The notes below the pieces were generated by a model. It had not been told where the DNA came from. It saw only the letters and a program-made list of their open reading frames with translations, and made no database searches. From the NCBI GenBank assembly GCA_003155135.1, contig PMFN01000028.1, forward strand, positions 1 through 64,000: DNA of 64,000 nt. Direction: 5' to 3'. The translations under genes were made by a program, and so were the position numbers. The stretch comes from Acidimicrobiaceae bacterium. GTDB taxonomy: Bacteria > Actinomycetota > Acidimicrobiia > Acidimicrobiales > RAAP-2. Shown piece after piece: positions 1 through 9,011 of this stretch (its first letter is position 1; each line of letters starts with the position of its first letter).

Positions 1-268
1 TCGGCGGGGTTGAGACGTAGGTGCGTCGAACCGGCCCTTGTCCAGAGGAGCACCCCGGGCCGTTGGCGCCGACGAGCCAAGGCGTGAGCGTCAGGTGCGG
101 CCGTCACGATGCTCAATTGCTCGTCAGCCCAGCTCAGCGGCGTGCCTGAGCCGGTTGGCGGTGCGGGTCGCCCGCTGCGCGCTGCGCGCACCAGATCGCA
201 GCACCCCGTGACGCCTTGCGAGCACTGGCGGTCAGGACGAGCCACGAACGCCCGTGGTCGCCGGCGTC
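1..268. other. No gene recognised at left edge
   Basis: No reading frame here, on either strand, looks like a protein I recognise. There is a short GC-rich repetitive patch of GCGCTGCGC units near 176-192. It is the 3' side of the GH44 gene, so it may hold that gene's terminator, but no clear stem with a T-run was found. Confidence 0.4.
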
Positions 269-2740
269 CTAACCCATCGAGACCACGGCTCGATCGAGTG
301 GCTTACCGCCCATCGAGCCGTGGAACTGTGCGTCGCCGAAACTGAAGATGCCGCCGTCGGACGCCGCCTCCCAGTAGCCCCCGCCGTCGCTGGTCGCCGT
401 CATGGCCACGATCGGCCGGTTGAGCGCCGCCCCGCCCATCGAGCCGTGGAAGGTGGCGTCACCGAAGTTGAAGATGCCACCGTCGGAGGCCACCTCCCAG
501 TAGCCGGCGCCGTCGCTGGTCGGTGCCATCGACACGATCGGCGCGTTGAGCGGCTTGCCGCCCATCGAGCCGTGGAACCCGGCGTTGCCGAAGGAGAACA
601 CCCCGCCGTCGGAGGCCACCTCCCAGTAGCCCCCGCCATCGTCCGTGGGCGCCATCGCCACGATCGGTGCAGCGAGCGGCTTGCCGCCCATCGAGCCCCC
701 GAAGGCGGCGTCGCCGAAGGTGAAGACGCCACCGTCGGCGGCCACCTCCCAGTAGCCCTTGCCGCTGGGCGCGGCCGCCATCCCGACGATGGGCGCGTCG
801 AGATGGCGGCCACCCATCGAGCCGTAGAAGGCGGCGTCGCCGAAGCTGAAGATGCCCCCATCGGAGGCCACCTCCCAGTAGCCCTTGCCATCGGGGGTCG
901 CCACCAACCCGACGATGGGCGCGTCCAGCGGCCGACCGCCCATCGAGCCGTAGAAGGCGGCGTCGCCGAAGGTGAAGACGCCGCCGTCGGCGGCCACCTC
1001 CCAGTAGCCCTGTGCGCCCGGGGCGGGCACCGGGTGCGTCCCCGCCGGCGGGATGACGAGGAGCGAGATCGAGTTCGCGGGGAAACTGGTCGTGAGCGAA
1101 CCGGCGGTGATCGCCTGGTCGGGCTGGCGAACGATCGCCGAGAGGTTGCTGCCGTCGTAGGTGTAGAGCTGCGCACTGGGACCGCTCGCGAACCCGCCCA
1201 GGGATACCGGCGCGTCGAGGGCACCTGCGGTCTTGTTGACCACCATCACGGTCAGCGCCCCATCAGAGCTGCGCGTGGCGGCGTACACCGACAACTGGCC
1301 CTGGTCGGTGCTCGTCGCCTGCACGGACGTGTCGCCGAACGTGCTGCCCTGTCCGTCGTAGTCGCGGTACATGCGGAAGGCGTACGCGCCGGGCTGTGAC
1401 GTGGTCGGCGGGCCCCACAAGGTGGCGAGGTCAAGTCCCTGGGCGCCGAAGATCCCGAGCGCGTCGGCTTGGGCCAGTGCCCCGTTCATCGAGTCGAGCG
1501 CACCGAAGTTGTACTCGGTGATGGCCGTCTTCGTGCCCGGGTAGTACTGGTTGACCCAGCTCTTCATGCGCGGGATCAGGTCGATGTCGCCGTAGTACTG
1601 GCCGATCCAGTCGTTCTCGACGAACGAGGGGTCCCAGAGGGAGCGGGTGGCCTGCAGGCGGGCGGCCTGAGTGGCGGCGTCACCCTCCTCGCACAGGGCG
1701 ATGCAGTCGCTCGGGCTCGGCAAGCCCGACGGGGTCGTCGGGTAGTAGTGCTCGTCGAAGTAGTCGAGCAGCCTCGTCCCGTGCTGCTTCTGGTAGAGGG
1801 CGAGCTGCTGGAGGTAGTACTGCGCCTCCCAGATGCTGCCGCCGTGGCTCGCCTGGTTGTCGCCGGCCGGCCCGGCGTCGACGTAGGCCGCCCAGCCGAA
1901 GTCGCCGGGACCGTCGATCGAGGCTGTCGGGTCGACCGACTTGACGGCAGCGGCGTATTGCTCGGTGAGCCCGACCAGCTCGTCCCAGCCCGTCTTGGCG
2001 GGGTGGACGTCGCGGTGGGTGTTGTCCCACCCCGACGGCTCGTTGTCCATCTCGTAGATGCCCACGCCACCCTGGGCGGCCGTGCCGTACTTGTCCACGA
2101 AGTGCTGCACCCACTGCGCCTCGAAAGCAGGCGAGTTCGCCTGGTTGTTCGAGGCGATGTCGGTGTCGGCGATGGTCGCACCCGAGGTGGTGAGCCCGTT
2201 GCCGCACTGCCCACCGCCGGGCAGCGTCACATACGGGTTGACGGACTGCTGGGCCCCGTAGACCGACGTCGGGAAGGAGCAATTGGTGGCCGCTGCATTG
2301 TTGATCCACGGGATGATCGGGATCGTCATGATCGTCTGGCCGCCCGAGGCCCGGTCCTTGTCGACCAGTGCGTCCGCCGAGGCGCTTGGTACCGGGTCGG
2401 CGCTCCCGCTGCCGCTCATGAAGTACCAGTCGCCGCCCGAGTTCGATGAGTCCTGCTCCCAGTTGTAGCGCGTGGTCGCATCGCCGCCCCAGCGCTCGAC
2501 CGGGATCTTGAGCTCGGTGGCCAGGCCCTGGTCGACGCCATAGCTGTTCATGCCGTAGATGAGCGGGCTGATGGCGTGCACGCCTGCGGTGGGGTCGATG
2601 GAGAGGGCAACGCCGCCGGCAGCAGACGCGAGCGTCCCATCGGGGAAAGCCACGACCAGCGCGGGCAGCACGAGGGTGACGCCCAACGCGGCCCATCGGG
2701 GTCGGCGATGCGACCGGCGTCGGTGGGTGGGTCTGGGCAA
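269..2740 (-). CDS. Secreted GH44-type glycoside hydrolase with C-terminal repeats
   Basis: Probably an extracellular endo-acting beta-glycanase of family GH44 (cellulase or xyloglucanase type). After a signal peptide (an Arg-rich start, then about 16 hydrophobic residues ending near ASAAGG) comes a GH44-like TIM-barrel domain with the hallmark WGGDATTRYNWE near residue 84. The acid/base Glu is in DNEPSGWDN (about residue 234) and the nucleophile in AITEYNFG (about 409). A beta-sandwich tail follows, then six 42-residue repeats of the GYWEVASDGGIFSFGD type (578-823). The TTG start at 2740 is chosen because it puts the signal peptide at the N terminus, with GAGG 5 nt upstream. ATG codons at 2857 and 2839 would add long non-signal leaders. 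The family is known; the substrate is inferred. Confidence 0.8.
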   Translation of the reverse strand: MPRPTHRRRSHRRPRWAALGVTLVLPALVVAFPDGTLASAAGGVALSIDPTAGVHAISPLIYGMNSYGVDQGLATELKIPVERWGGDATTRYNWEQDSSNSGGDWYFMSGSGSADPVPSASADALVDKDRASGGQTIMTIPIIPWINNAAATNCSFPTSVYGAQQSVNPYVTLPGGGQCGNGLTTSGATIADTDIASNNQANSPAFEAQWVQHFVDKYGTAAQGGVGIYEMDNEPSGWDNTHRDVHPAKTGWDELVGLTEQYAAAVKSVDPTASIDGPGDFGWAAYVDAGPAGDNQASHGGSIWEAQYYLQQLALYQKQHGTRLLDYFDEHYYPTTPSGLPSPSDCIALCEEGDAATQAARLQATRSLWDPSFVENDWIGQYYGDIDLIPRMKSWVNQYYPGTKTAITEYNFGALDSMNGALAQADALGIFGAQGLDLATLWGPPTTSQPGAYAFRMYRDYDGQGSTFGDTSVQATSTDQGQLSVYAATRSSDGALTVMVVNKTAGALDAPVSLGGFASGPSAQLYTYDGSNLSAIVRQPDQAITAGSLTTSFPANSISLLVIPPAGTHPVPAPGAQGYWEVAADGGVFTFGDAAFYGSMGGRPLDAPIVGLVATPDGKGYWEVASDGGIFSFGDAAFYGSMGGRHLDAPIVGMAAAPSGKGYWEVAADGGVFTFGDAAFGGSMGGKPLAAPIVAMAPTDDGGGYWEVASDGGVFSFGNAGFHGSMGGKPLNAPIVSMAPTSDGAGYWEVASDGGIFNFGDATFHGSMGGAALNRPIVAMTATSDGGGYWEAASDGGIFSFGDAQFHGSMGGKPLDRAVVSMG
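272..1009 (-). repeat. Six in-frame 126-bp (42-residue) repeats
   Basis: Six tandem copies encode GYWEVAsDGGiFsFGDA, then GSMGGkPLdaPIV and a variable tail. The last copy is cut to 36 residues by the stop. Units differ at many synonymous and some replacement sites, so they are an old protein repeat and not a fresh DNA duplication. Conserved Trp, Phe and Gly spacing suggests a beta-propeller-like or wall-binding module. Similar repeats are common on secreted proteins of Acidimicrobiia, so this is useful for placing the organism. Confidence 0.85.
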
Positions 2741-2910
2741 CGAGGCCTCGCTTCCGTCCGGGCTTCGCGTCCCCGGCAGTGACCGAGCCGGTACGACGAC
2801 AGGCAAAGCGTAAGCCCACGCAACCCGATCCGCCGGCATCCATCGGGCAACCGTCATTGTGTCTGCGGCGAACTCGGGCTGGGTGCCGCCGGCGGTGCCC
2901 CGTCGTTGTC

Positions 2911-3204
2911 GCGCCACATGGCCGAGCGCGGGACGGCCGAGGGCTTCTGCGAGTTCGCCATCCACCGCTCGGCGTACCAGCTTTGAGAGGCGCGGACCCG
3001 CACTCCTTCGGGATCCCGCCGCTCGCCGGGTTCGGCGTCGGCGCAAGCGGAGCAGGCTTCTACGACGCCCATGTCGAGGCCAACGAGGAGCTTCAGCACA
3101 TCGCCGCCCACGACATGGGCGACGGCCTCGGGGACCTCGAGCCCGCGCTCAGGAGCGGCATCGTCTTCGGCGCCCGCGCGCTCACCCACGTCGAGCGCGC
3201 CTGA
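2911..3204 (+). pseudogene. Frameshifted haem-oxygenase-like iron enzyme remnant
   Basis: Two fragments in different frames join into one recognisable pattern. An ATG at 2918 opens MAERGTAEGFCEFAIHRSAYQL and runs into a stop at about 2984. A second frame immediately after it continues ADPHSFGIPPLAG and then FYDAHVEANEELQHIAAHD to a stop at 3204. The order HRSAYQL / ADPHsfgIP / HVEaneeHxxxAahD is that of the iron-containing redox (TENA/haem-oxygenase-like) family. The usual middle segment is shortened, so there is a deletion as well as a frameshift. The remaining 3205-3525 shows another short protein-like stretch (PDASQDAEFGADAARDQRL, about 3217-3380) that I cannot name. The assignment rests on pattern memory. 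Confidence 0.5.
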
Positions 3205-3525
3205 ACGAGCCTCTCGTGCAGGTGCCCGACGCGAGCCAGGATGCCGAGTTCGGCGCAGACGCCGCTCGGGACCAGCGTCTGATCGACGAGTTAGCCGGGC
3301 ACGGCGTCACCGAGGACGAGCTGCCCGACCACGTCCGGCTCGTCGCCCGAGGCGGCGGGGAAGGCCGAGCCCGGGAGGTCATGCCGACACGCCGAGCGCG
3401 CATCGCCGGAGCGCCTGTGCGGGCATCGCAGCATCCAAGAGAGCCCGGCTCCCCGCCGCCGCCTCGCAGCGGCAGCACTCCGAGCGTCGCGACCTCATCC
3501 CGACTAGGCCATCATTGGCGGACCC

Positions 3526-4617
3526 ATGGACAACCGACCCACTGACGCACGCGGGTTGACCCGTTCGGACTACCGGCTCTTCGCTGCCGGTGCGGTCTTG
3601 ACGGTCGGCTCTGCGCTCGCATACTTCCTGCACGCGCCGAGCGTTGCGGCCTTTGTCATCTCCGCCGTCGGCCTTGCCATCCTCGCCGTCGTCGTGGGGC
3701 GCAGCGTGGACGGGCTGGGCGACCGCCTCGGCCCGGGCATGACCGGTGTGGTCCAGTCCGCGCTGGGCAACCTCCCCGAGCTGTTCATCTCGGTGTTCGC
3801 GTTGCGCGCCGGGCTGTTGGTGGTCGTGCAATCGGCGCTCGTCGGCTCGATCCTGGCGAACGTCCTCTTGGTGCTCGGCATCGCGTTCGTCGCCGGTGGT
3901 CTCCGGCACGGGACCCAGCGATTCGCGGCCGAAGGGGCGCGCACCGTTGCCCTCCTCCTCTTCTTGGCGGTCGCGGTGCTGATCGTCCCGACCGTGACCT
4001 CGGAGCTCAATGCGCCGGCGGCACACCACGAGGTAGCGCTCTCGAACGTGGCGGCGGTGGTGCTCCTCTGCGTCTACGGGCTCTCAATCGCCGCATCGGT
4101 GCTGTCGAGGCGCCGTGGCGGCGAGGTGGCAGGTGGCGGCGAGGCGCCGCACAGCCCGTGGCCCCTGTGGGTGGTGCTCACCGCCCTGCTCGTTTCGAGC
4201 GTGGCGGCCGCATTCGTCTCGGAATGGTTCATCGACGCCCTCACTCCCGCCATCAAGGTGCTCCACATCTCCGAGGCCTTCGCCGGTCTCGTCATCGTGG
4301 CCATCGCCGGCAACGCTGTCGAGAACGTCGTGGGGGTGCGACTCGCCGCCCAGGACAAGATGGACTACGCGCTGTCGATCATCCTGCAGAGCCCGGTACA
4401 GATCGCACTCGCCCTCTTCCCGATCCTGGTGCTGTTCTCGCCGGTGATCGGAGGGGCGACCCTGACCCTGGTCTTGCCGCCACTGCTGGTCGTCGTACTC
4501 GCCCTCTCGGCGGTGATCACGATCCTCGTGGTCTTCGACGGGGAGTCGAACTGGCTCGAGGGCGCCTGTCTGGTCGGTCTCTATGCCGTGGTCGCCACCG
4601 CCTTTTGGTGGGGCTAG
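3526..4617 (+). CDS. Ca2+/H+ antiporter, CaCA/Cax family
   Basis: A 363-residue inner-membrane cation/proton exchanger, probably extruding Ca2+ in exchange for protons. The protein is almost entirely hydrophobic, with about 11 predicted helices in two inverted halves. The first half carries the alpha-1 motif GNLPELFISVFAL (about residue 83) followed by GSILANVLLVLG. The second half carries the alpha-2 motif AIAGNAVENVVGVRLA (about 262) and QSPVQIALALFPILVL. Paired GN-x-x-E motifs in two repeats define the CaCA superfamily. The usual GNAAEH of the second repeat is GNAVEN here. The ATG at 3526 follows a short leader, and the gene converges on the next, leftward gene. Confidence 0.85.
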   Translation: MDNRPTDARGLTRSDYRLFAAGAVLTVGSALAYFLHAPSVAAFVISAVGLAILAVVVGRSVDGLGDRLGPGMTGVVQSALGNLPELFISVFALRAGLLVVVQSALVGSILANVLLVLGIAFVAGGLRHGTQRFAAEGARTVALLLFLAVAVLIVPTVTSELNAPAAHHEVALSNVAAVVLLCVYGLSIAASVLSRRRGGEVAGGGEAPHSPWPLWVVLTALLVSSVAAAFVSEWFIDALTPAIKVLHISEAFAGLVIVAIAGNAVENVVGVRLAAQDKMDYALSIILQSPVQIALALFPILVLFSPVIGGATLTLVLPPLLVVVLALSAVITILVVFDGESNWLEGACLVGLYAVVATAFWWG

Positions 4618-4657
4618 GGCGCCCGTCGGCGATGCGCTGGCCGAGGCGAGGCGCCGT

Positions 4658-5038
4658 TCAGTCGAGCGCGCTGGGGGCGACGGCGAGGTCGACGACCGCC
4701 TGCCGCGTCACGCCGAGCGAGTCCGCCGCGCGCCCGACCAGTCCCTCGAGATAGATGGCGAGTCCCAGGATTGCGGTGCGCTCGTCGCCTGCGAGGAGGG
4801 GCACCGGCTCACTCGCGCCATCGAGGGCCGAGACCCGAAGGAGTGCGTCGCGCACGTCGAGGAGCGACGCGGTCGCCCGGTCGACGTCGGCGCCGGCCTG
4901 TGCCATCCACAGGCTCAGGCCCAGCTCCAGGCTGAGGCAGCCTTCGAGCAGCTCCTCGGGCTCGAGGACGGCCAGTCCGAGGGCGGCGGCGTGTGCAAAT
5001 TGCGCGCTCTGTCGACGTGGGGCTGGAACTGAACTCAT
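4658..5038 (-). CDS. Hypothetical alpha-helical protein
   Basis: 126 residues, not recognised. The translation is leucine- and alanine-rich and mostly helical, with an acidic first half (LAVLEPEELLEGCL) and a C terminus rich in short hydrophobics. There is no signal peptide, membrane segment or metal motif. The ATG at 5038 is preceded by a GGAAA that could serve as a ribosome binding site. It sits alone between the convergent antiporter gene and the divergent ku. The opposite strand also has open frames here, but their Arg/Pro/Ser-rich translations look like shadows. Confidence 0.5.
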   Translation of the reverse strand: MSSVPAPRRQSAQFAHAAALGLAVLEPEELLEGCLSLELGLSLWMAQAGADVDRATASLLDVRDALLRVSALDGASEPVPLLAGDERTAILGLAIYLEGLVGRAADSLGVTRQAVVDLAVAPSALD

Positions 5039-5120
5039 CTTTCCAATAGTTTCAAAGGGGTGTAACGGAGTGGTGGATCACCGCTCACCTGGGTAGAAGT
5101 CGGACAACCAGGAGGGAACG

Positions 5121-6110
5121 ATGGCACGCGCAATCTGGAAGGGCTCGCTCAGCTTCGGGCTCGTCAACGTGCCGGTCGGCCTCTATACGGCCACCCAGGA
5201 CAAGACGATCCATTTCAACCAGTTCGAAGAGGGCACGTCGGACCGCATCCGCTATAAGCGGGTTAACGAGCGCACCGGCGAGGAAGTGGATTACGCGCGC
5301 ATCGTCAAAGGCGTCGACCTCGGCGGCGGGGAGTTCGCGATCTTGACCCCCGACGAACTCGACGCAGCGGCGCCGGAGAAGTCGCGCACCATCGATATCG
5401 AGGGTTTCGTCGACCTCGCCGATATCGACCCGATCTACTACCGCACGACCTACTTCCTCGCTCCGGAGGGCGACGCCGCGCGCCGGGCTTACGCGTTGCT
5501 GCGCAAAGCGATGCAAGAGTCCAACAAGGTCGGCATCGCCACCTTCGTCATGCGCAACAAGGAGTACCTCGTGGCCATCCGGCCCGAGGACGAGGTGATC
5601 GCTCTCGAGACGATGTACTTCGCCGACGAGATCCGCACGCCCAGCGAAGAGCTCCCGAACCTGTCGACCGACGGTAAGTTCACTGCCAAAGAGCTCGACA
5701 TGGCCCAGTTGCTCATCGATTCGCTGGCCCAGGACTTCGATCCGACCAAGTACCACGACGATTACCGGCGCCAAGTGGAAGAGCTCGTCGAGACCAAGCG
5801 CCAGGGCGGCGTGATCGAGACCGCACCTCGCCCGGCGCGCTCGAGCAACGTCGTCGACCTGCTCGAAGCGCTCCAAGCGAGCGTCGAGGACGCCGGGCGG
5901 CGCCCGGCGTCGGACCGGACCAAGCCCGCAGCAGGTGCGAAACGGGCCTCCAAGCGGTCCACCGCTGCGTCCAAGGCTCCTGCACGCTCAAGTGCGAAGC
6001 GTGACCGCGTGGGTGCAGTACCGGCGACGGTGGCGAAGAAGAGCACCGCTCGCAAGCCCGCCGCCAAGAAGGCCACCACCGGGAGCACACCGCGGCGCAA
6101 GGCGTCCTGA
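5121..6110 (+). CDS. ku: Ku protein for non-homologous end joining
   Basis: Homodimeric DNA-end-binding protein that threads onto broken ends and recruits a ligase. The 329-residue product begins MARAIWKGSLSFGLVNVPV, the invariant start of bacterial Ku, and has the core beta-barrel signatures TIHFNQF, EEVDYARIVKG, YYRTTYFL and the RNKEYLVAIRP segment. Residues 1-250 are the Ku core. The rest is a Lys/Ala/Ser-rich tail typical of actinobacterial Ku, thought to help DNA binding. A strong AGGAGGGA lies just before the ATG. No ligD-type ligase is nearby, so the partner must be encoded elsewhere. Confidence 0.95.
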   Translation: MARAIWKGSLSFGLVNVPVGLYTATQDKTIHFNQFEEGTSDRIRYKRVNERTGEEVDYARIVKGVDLGGGEFAILTPDELDAAAPEKSRTIDIEGFVDLADIDPIYYRTTYFLAPEGDAARRAYALLRKAMQESNKVGIATFVMRNKEYLVAIRPEDEVIALETMYFADEIRTPSEELPNLSTDGKFTAKELDMAQLLIDSLAQDFDPTKYHDDYRRQVEELVETKRQGGVIETAPRPARSSNVVDLLEALQASVEDAGRRPASDRTKPAAGAKRASKRSTAASKAPARSSAKRDRVGAVPATVAKKSTARKPAAKKATTGSTPRRKAS

Positions 6111-6204
6111 GCCGACACGGGCGCGGTCTCTCGGCGGTTGCGCGCGCGCGTCGCGGCTGGGATGCTCGCCCTGTGCCGAGGTCCGCGTCCCACCTCTTCG
6201 CCCC

Positions 6205-7305
6205 GTGAGCCCAGAACCGTTGAGCGGCCCACCGGCCAAGGTCCTGCTGGTGGGCTTCGGTTTCGGCGGCTCGGTGTTCCACGCCCCGTTCATCGACGCG
6301 GAACCACGGCTCGAGCTGGCGACGGTCGTGACGTCGGACCTCCGGCGTCGAGACGAGGTGGTCGAACACCACCCAAGCGCCACGGTCGCCGTCAACCTCG
6401 ACGAGGCGCTGGCCAGCGACGTCGACTACTCACTGGCCGTCGTCACCACACCCAACGCCACCCACGTGCCGATCGCCGAGACGCTGCTCGCCCGGGGCAT
6501 CCCGCTCGTGGTCGACAAGCCGGTGGCCCCGACCGCCGAGCAGGCCCGGCAACTCGGGCGACTCGCCGAGGAGCACGGGGCGGCAGTCGTCCCCTTTCAG
6601 AACCGGCGCTACGACGCGGACTTCCGTACCGTCGAGCGCCTGCTCGAGGCAGGCCCGCTCGGGACCCTCGCACGGTTCGAGTCCCGCTATGAGCGCTGGA
6701 AGCCCGAGGTCGACGCTTCGAGCCCACGGGGATGGAAGGAGGACTCCGACCCCGCGGCCGCCAACGGGATCATCTACGACCTCGGGGCGCACCTCGTCGA
6801 CCAGGCGGTGGTGCTGTTCGGGCACCCGGAGCGCGTCTACGCCGAGATCGCCACCCGCCGGCCTGGCGCACGGGTCAATGACGACGTGTTCATCGCGCTC
6901 AGCTACCCGGGGGGCCTCGAGGCCCACCTGTGGATGAACGCGGCGGCGGCCCTGCCCGGCCCTCGCTTTCGCCTTCTCGGCTCGGTGTGTGGCTTCGAGA
7001 AGTACGGCATGGACACCCAGGAGAATGCCCTCCTTGCCGGTGCACTCCCCCGCAGCCCCGGCTTCGGCGATGAGCCGGCTGGATCCTGGGGCGTGCTCGG
7101 CACGCCCGAGTCGAGCGAGCCGGTCCCGAGCCTCACCGGCGACTACGGCCTCTTCTACGGGGGTGTCGCCCATTGGCTCTACGACGGGGCCGAACCCCCG
7201 GTGCAGCTCGGCGACTCGATCCTCGGGCTCGAGATCATCGAGGCCGCCCTTCGCTCGGCAGCGAGCGGCCAGGTGGTCGGCCTCGACCCCGCACCGGCCG
7301 CCTGA
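6205..7305 (+). CDS. Gfo/Idh/MocA-family oxidoreductase
   Basis: A 366-residue NAD(P)-dependent dehydrogenase of the glucose-fructose oxidoreductase type. The Rossmann motif VGFGFGGSVFHAPF is near residue 15, followed by VVTTPNATHVPIAETLL and the conserved LVVDKPVAPT loop, whose Lys is catalytic in the family. The C-terminal alpha/beta domain has GIIYDLGAHLVDQAVVLFG. The overall pattern matches the YhhX/IolX-like subgroup acting on sugars or inositols; the substrate is unknown. The GTG at 6205 is chosen because it lies 12 codons before the Rossmann strand; upstream in-frame codons read as Ku-tail antisense-like sequence. The ribosome binding site is weak, so translation may be leaderless. Confidence 0.8.
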   Translation: MSPEPLSGPPAKVLLVGFGFGGSVFHAPFIDAEPRLELATVVTSDLRRRDEVVEHHPSATVAVNLDEALASDVDYSLAVVTTPNATHVPIAETLLARGIPLVVDKPVAPTAEQARQLGRLAEEHGAAVVPFQNRRYDADFRTVERLLEAGPLGTLARFESRYERWKPEVDASSPRGWKEDSDPAAANGIIYDLGAHLVDQAVVLFGHPERVYAEIATRRPGARVNDDVFIALSYPGGLEAHLWMNAAAALPGPRFRLLGSVCGFEKYGMDTQENALLAGALPRSPGFGDEPAGSWGVLGTPESSEPVPSLTGDYGLFYGGVAHWLYDGAEPPVQLGDSILGLEIIEAALRSAASGQVVGLDPAPAA

Positions 7306-7380
7306 GCCCGGCCGGGGCGGCCGTTGTGGCCCTTACACTGCGATGGTCCGCGCAAGCTCGCGATGTCCCGGAGGACCCTG

Positions 7381-8967
7381 ATGCCCGCACTCGAGCGCAA
7401 GTGGTGGACGTTGATCGCCGTCTGCACCGCGATCTTCATGTTGTTGCTCGACATCACCGTCGTCAACGTCGCCCTGCCGGACATCCAAAAGTCGCTCCAC
7501 TCGTCCTTCAGCGACCTGCAATGGGTGGTCGACGCCTACGCCCTCACGCTGGCTGCCTTCCTCCTCACCGCCGGTGTCGTGGGCGACATCTTCGGGCGCC
7601 GCGAGGTCTTCGCCATCGGCCTCGCCGTCTTCTCGCTGGCCTCGCTCGCCTGTGGGCTCTCGACCACATCGTTGATGCTCAACCTCTCTCGGGCGGTGCA
7701 GGGCGTGGGAGGGGCGATCATGTTCGCCACGTCGCTCGCGCTGATCGCCGCCGCATTCTCGGGGCGAGAACGCGGCACGGCCTTTGGCATCTACGGGGCC
7801 GTGACCGGTGCCGCGGTCGCCGTCGGGCCCCTGGTCGGGGGGGCCATCACCAGCTCGATCGGCTGGCGCTGGATCTTCTTCCTCAACGTGCCGATCGGGG
7901 TCTTCGCCATCGTCGTCACCCTGCTCAAGATCTCCGAGTCGAAGGACCCGGCCAACCGACGCATCGACTGGATCGGCTTCGTCAGCTTCTCCGTGTCGCT
8001 CTTCTTGCTGGTCTTCGCCCTGGTGCGGGGCAACGACCTCGGCTGGGGCAGCACCGAGATCGTGACCATGCTGGTGGGGTCGGTCGTGCTCATGGGCGTG
8101 TTCATCGCCGCCGAGCGGTTCGGCTCGGACCCGATGCTCGACCTCAGCCTCTTCCGGCGACCGGCCATGAACGGCATCTCGATCGCCGTGTTCTGTCTGT
8201 CCGCGTCGATCTTCTCGCTGTTCTTGTACCTCACCTTGTACCTCCAAGACGGGCTCGGCTACGGCCCCTTCCAGGCCGGCCTGCGCTTCTTGCCCATCAC
8301 CTTGTTGTCCTTCGCCGTCGCCCCCTTCGCCGGGCGAGCCACCGTGCGCCTGCCGTCGCGCCTCTTGATCGGCCTCGGCATGGCCTTCATCACCGGGGGG
8401 CTCCTCCTGATCGGCACCACGTCGCCCACCTCGAGCTGGACGCAGCTCCTGCCCGGCTTCATCGTCACCGGCATCGGCGTCGGGATGGTCAACCCGGTCG
8501 TCGCCTCCGCCGCGGTGAGCGTCGTCCCGCCCGAGCGCAGCGGGATGGCCTCGGGGGCCAACTCCACCTTCCGCCAGATGGGCATCGCCACGGGCATCGC
8601 CGCGCTCGGGGCGTTCTTCCAGAGCCAGATCCTCCACAAGACCATTGCCGCGCTCTCGACCACGACCACCGGCCAGAGCCTGCTCGGGCACTCCGCCCAG
8701 CTGGGCACCGCCCTCCAGGCAGGGGCGGTGCGCAGTGCGGCCGCCGCCCTGCCCCAGGCTCCCCACGCGGCGCTCCTGCACGCCTACCGCAGCGGGTTCT
8801 CCTCGACGATCAACGAGCTGGCCTGGATCGCCGCGGGCGTCGCCTTCGTCGGTGCGGTCGCAGCCTTCGCCCTCGTGCGCCAGCGCGACTTCGTGGTGAG
8901 CCATGACCGTGGGCCCCGGCCGTCCGAGCCAGCCGGGGCGGCGGCGGCGGGGGCGGCCAAGTCCTGA
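7381..8967 (+). CDS. MFS drug exporter, DHA2 (EmrB/QacA) family
   Basis: A 528-residue proton-driven exporter with 14 predicted membrane helices. Helix 1 has LLLDITVVNVALPDIQ, helices 2-3 carry GDIFGRREVF, and helix 5 has the antiporter motif C region (GAVTGAAVAVGPLVGG), all typical of EmrB/QacA exporters. A long loop between the last helices (about 425-480) is Gln/Ala-rich. The ATG at 7381 has a perfect GGAGGA 5 nt upstream. An upstream ATG at 7363 is in frame but would bury that site. A TACACT hexamer at 7334-7339 could be a -10 box. The substrates cannot be read from sequence. Confidence 0.85.
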   Translation: MPALERKWWTLIAVCTAIFMLLLDITVVNVALPDIQKSLHSSFSDLQWVVDAYALTLAAFLLTAGVVGDIFGRREVFAIGLAVFSLASLACGLSTTSLMLNLSRAVQGVGGAIMFATSLALIAAAFSGRERGTAFGIYGAVTGAAVAVGPLVGGAITSSIGWRWIFFLNVPIGVFAIVVTLLKISESKDPANRRIDWIGFVSFSVSLFLLVFALVRGNDLGWGSTEIVTMLVGSVVLMGVFIAAERFGSDPMLDLSLFRRPAMNGISIAVFCLSASIFSLFLYLTLYLQDGLGYGPFQAGLRFLPITLLSFAVAPFAGRATVRLPSRLLIGLGMAFITGGLLLIGTTSPTSSWTQLLPGFIVTGIGVGMVNPVVASAAVSVVPPERSGMASGANSTFRQMGIATGIAALGAFFQSQILHKTIAALSTTTTGQSLLGHSAQLGTALQAGAVRSAAAALPQAPHAALLHAYRSGFSSTINELAWIAAGVAFVGAVAAFALVRQRDFVVSHDRGPRPSEPAGAAAAGAAKS

Positions 8968-9011
8968 CGCCGCACCGGGCGCGCCGAGAACGAAGCAGGT
9001 AGCGTGCGGCG

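Noticed and set aside
272-1009. Regularly spaced repeats that could be a CRISPR array
   Set aside because: The period is 126 bp with no unique spacers, and all units are in one protein frame.
7173-8906. A 577-codon open frame overlapping the DHA2 exporter
   Set aside because: It is a +2-type shadow of the exporter; its His/Arg/Pro-rich translation has no hydrophobic helices.
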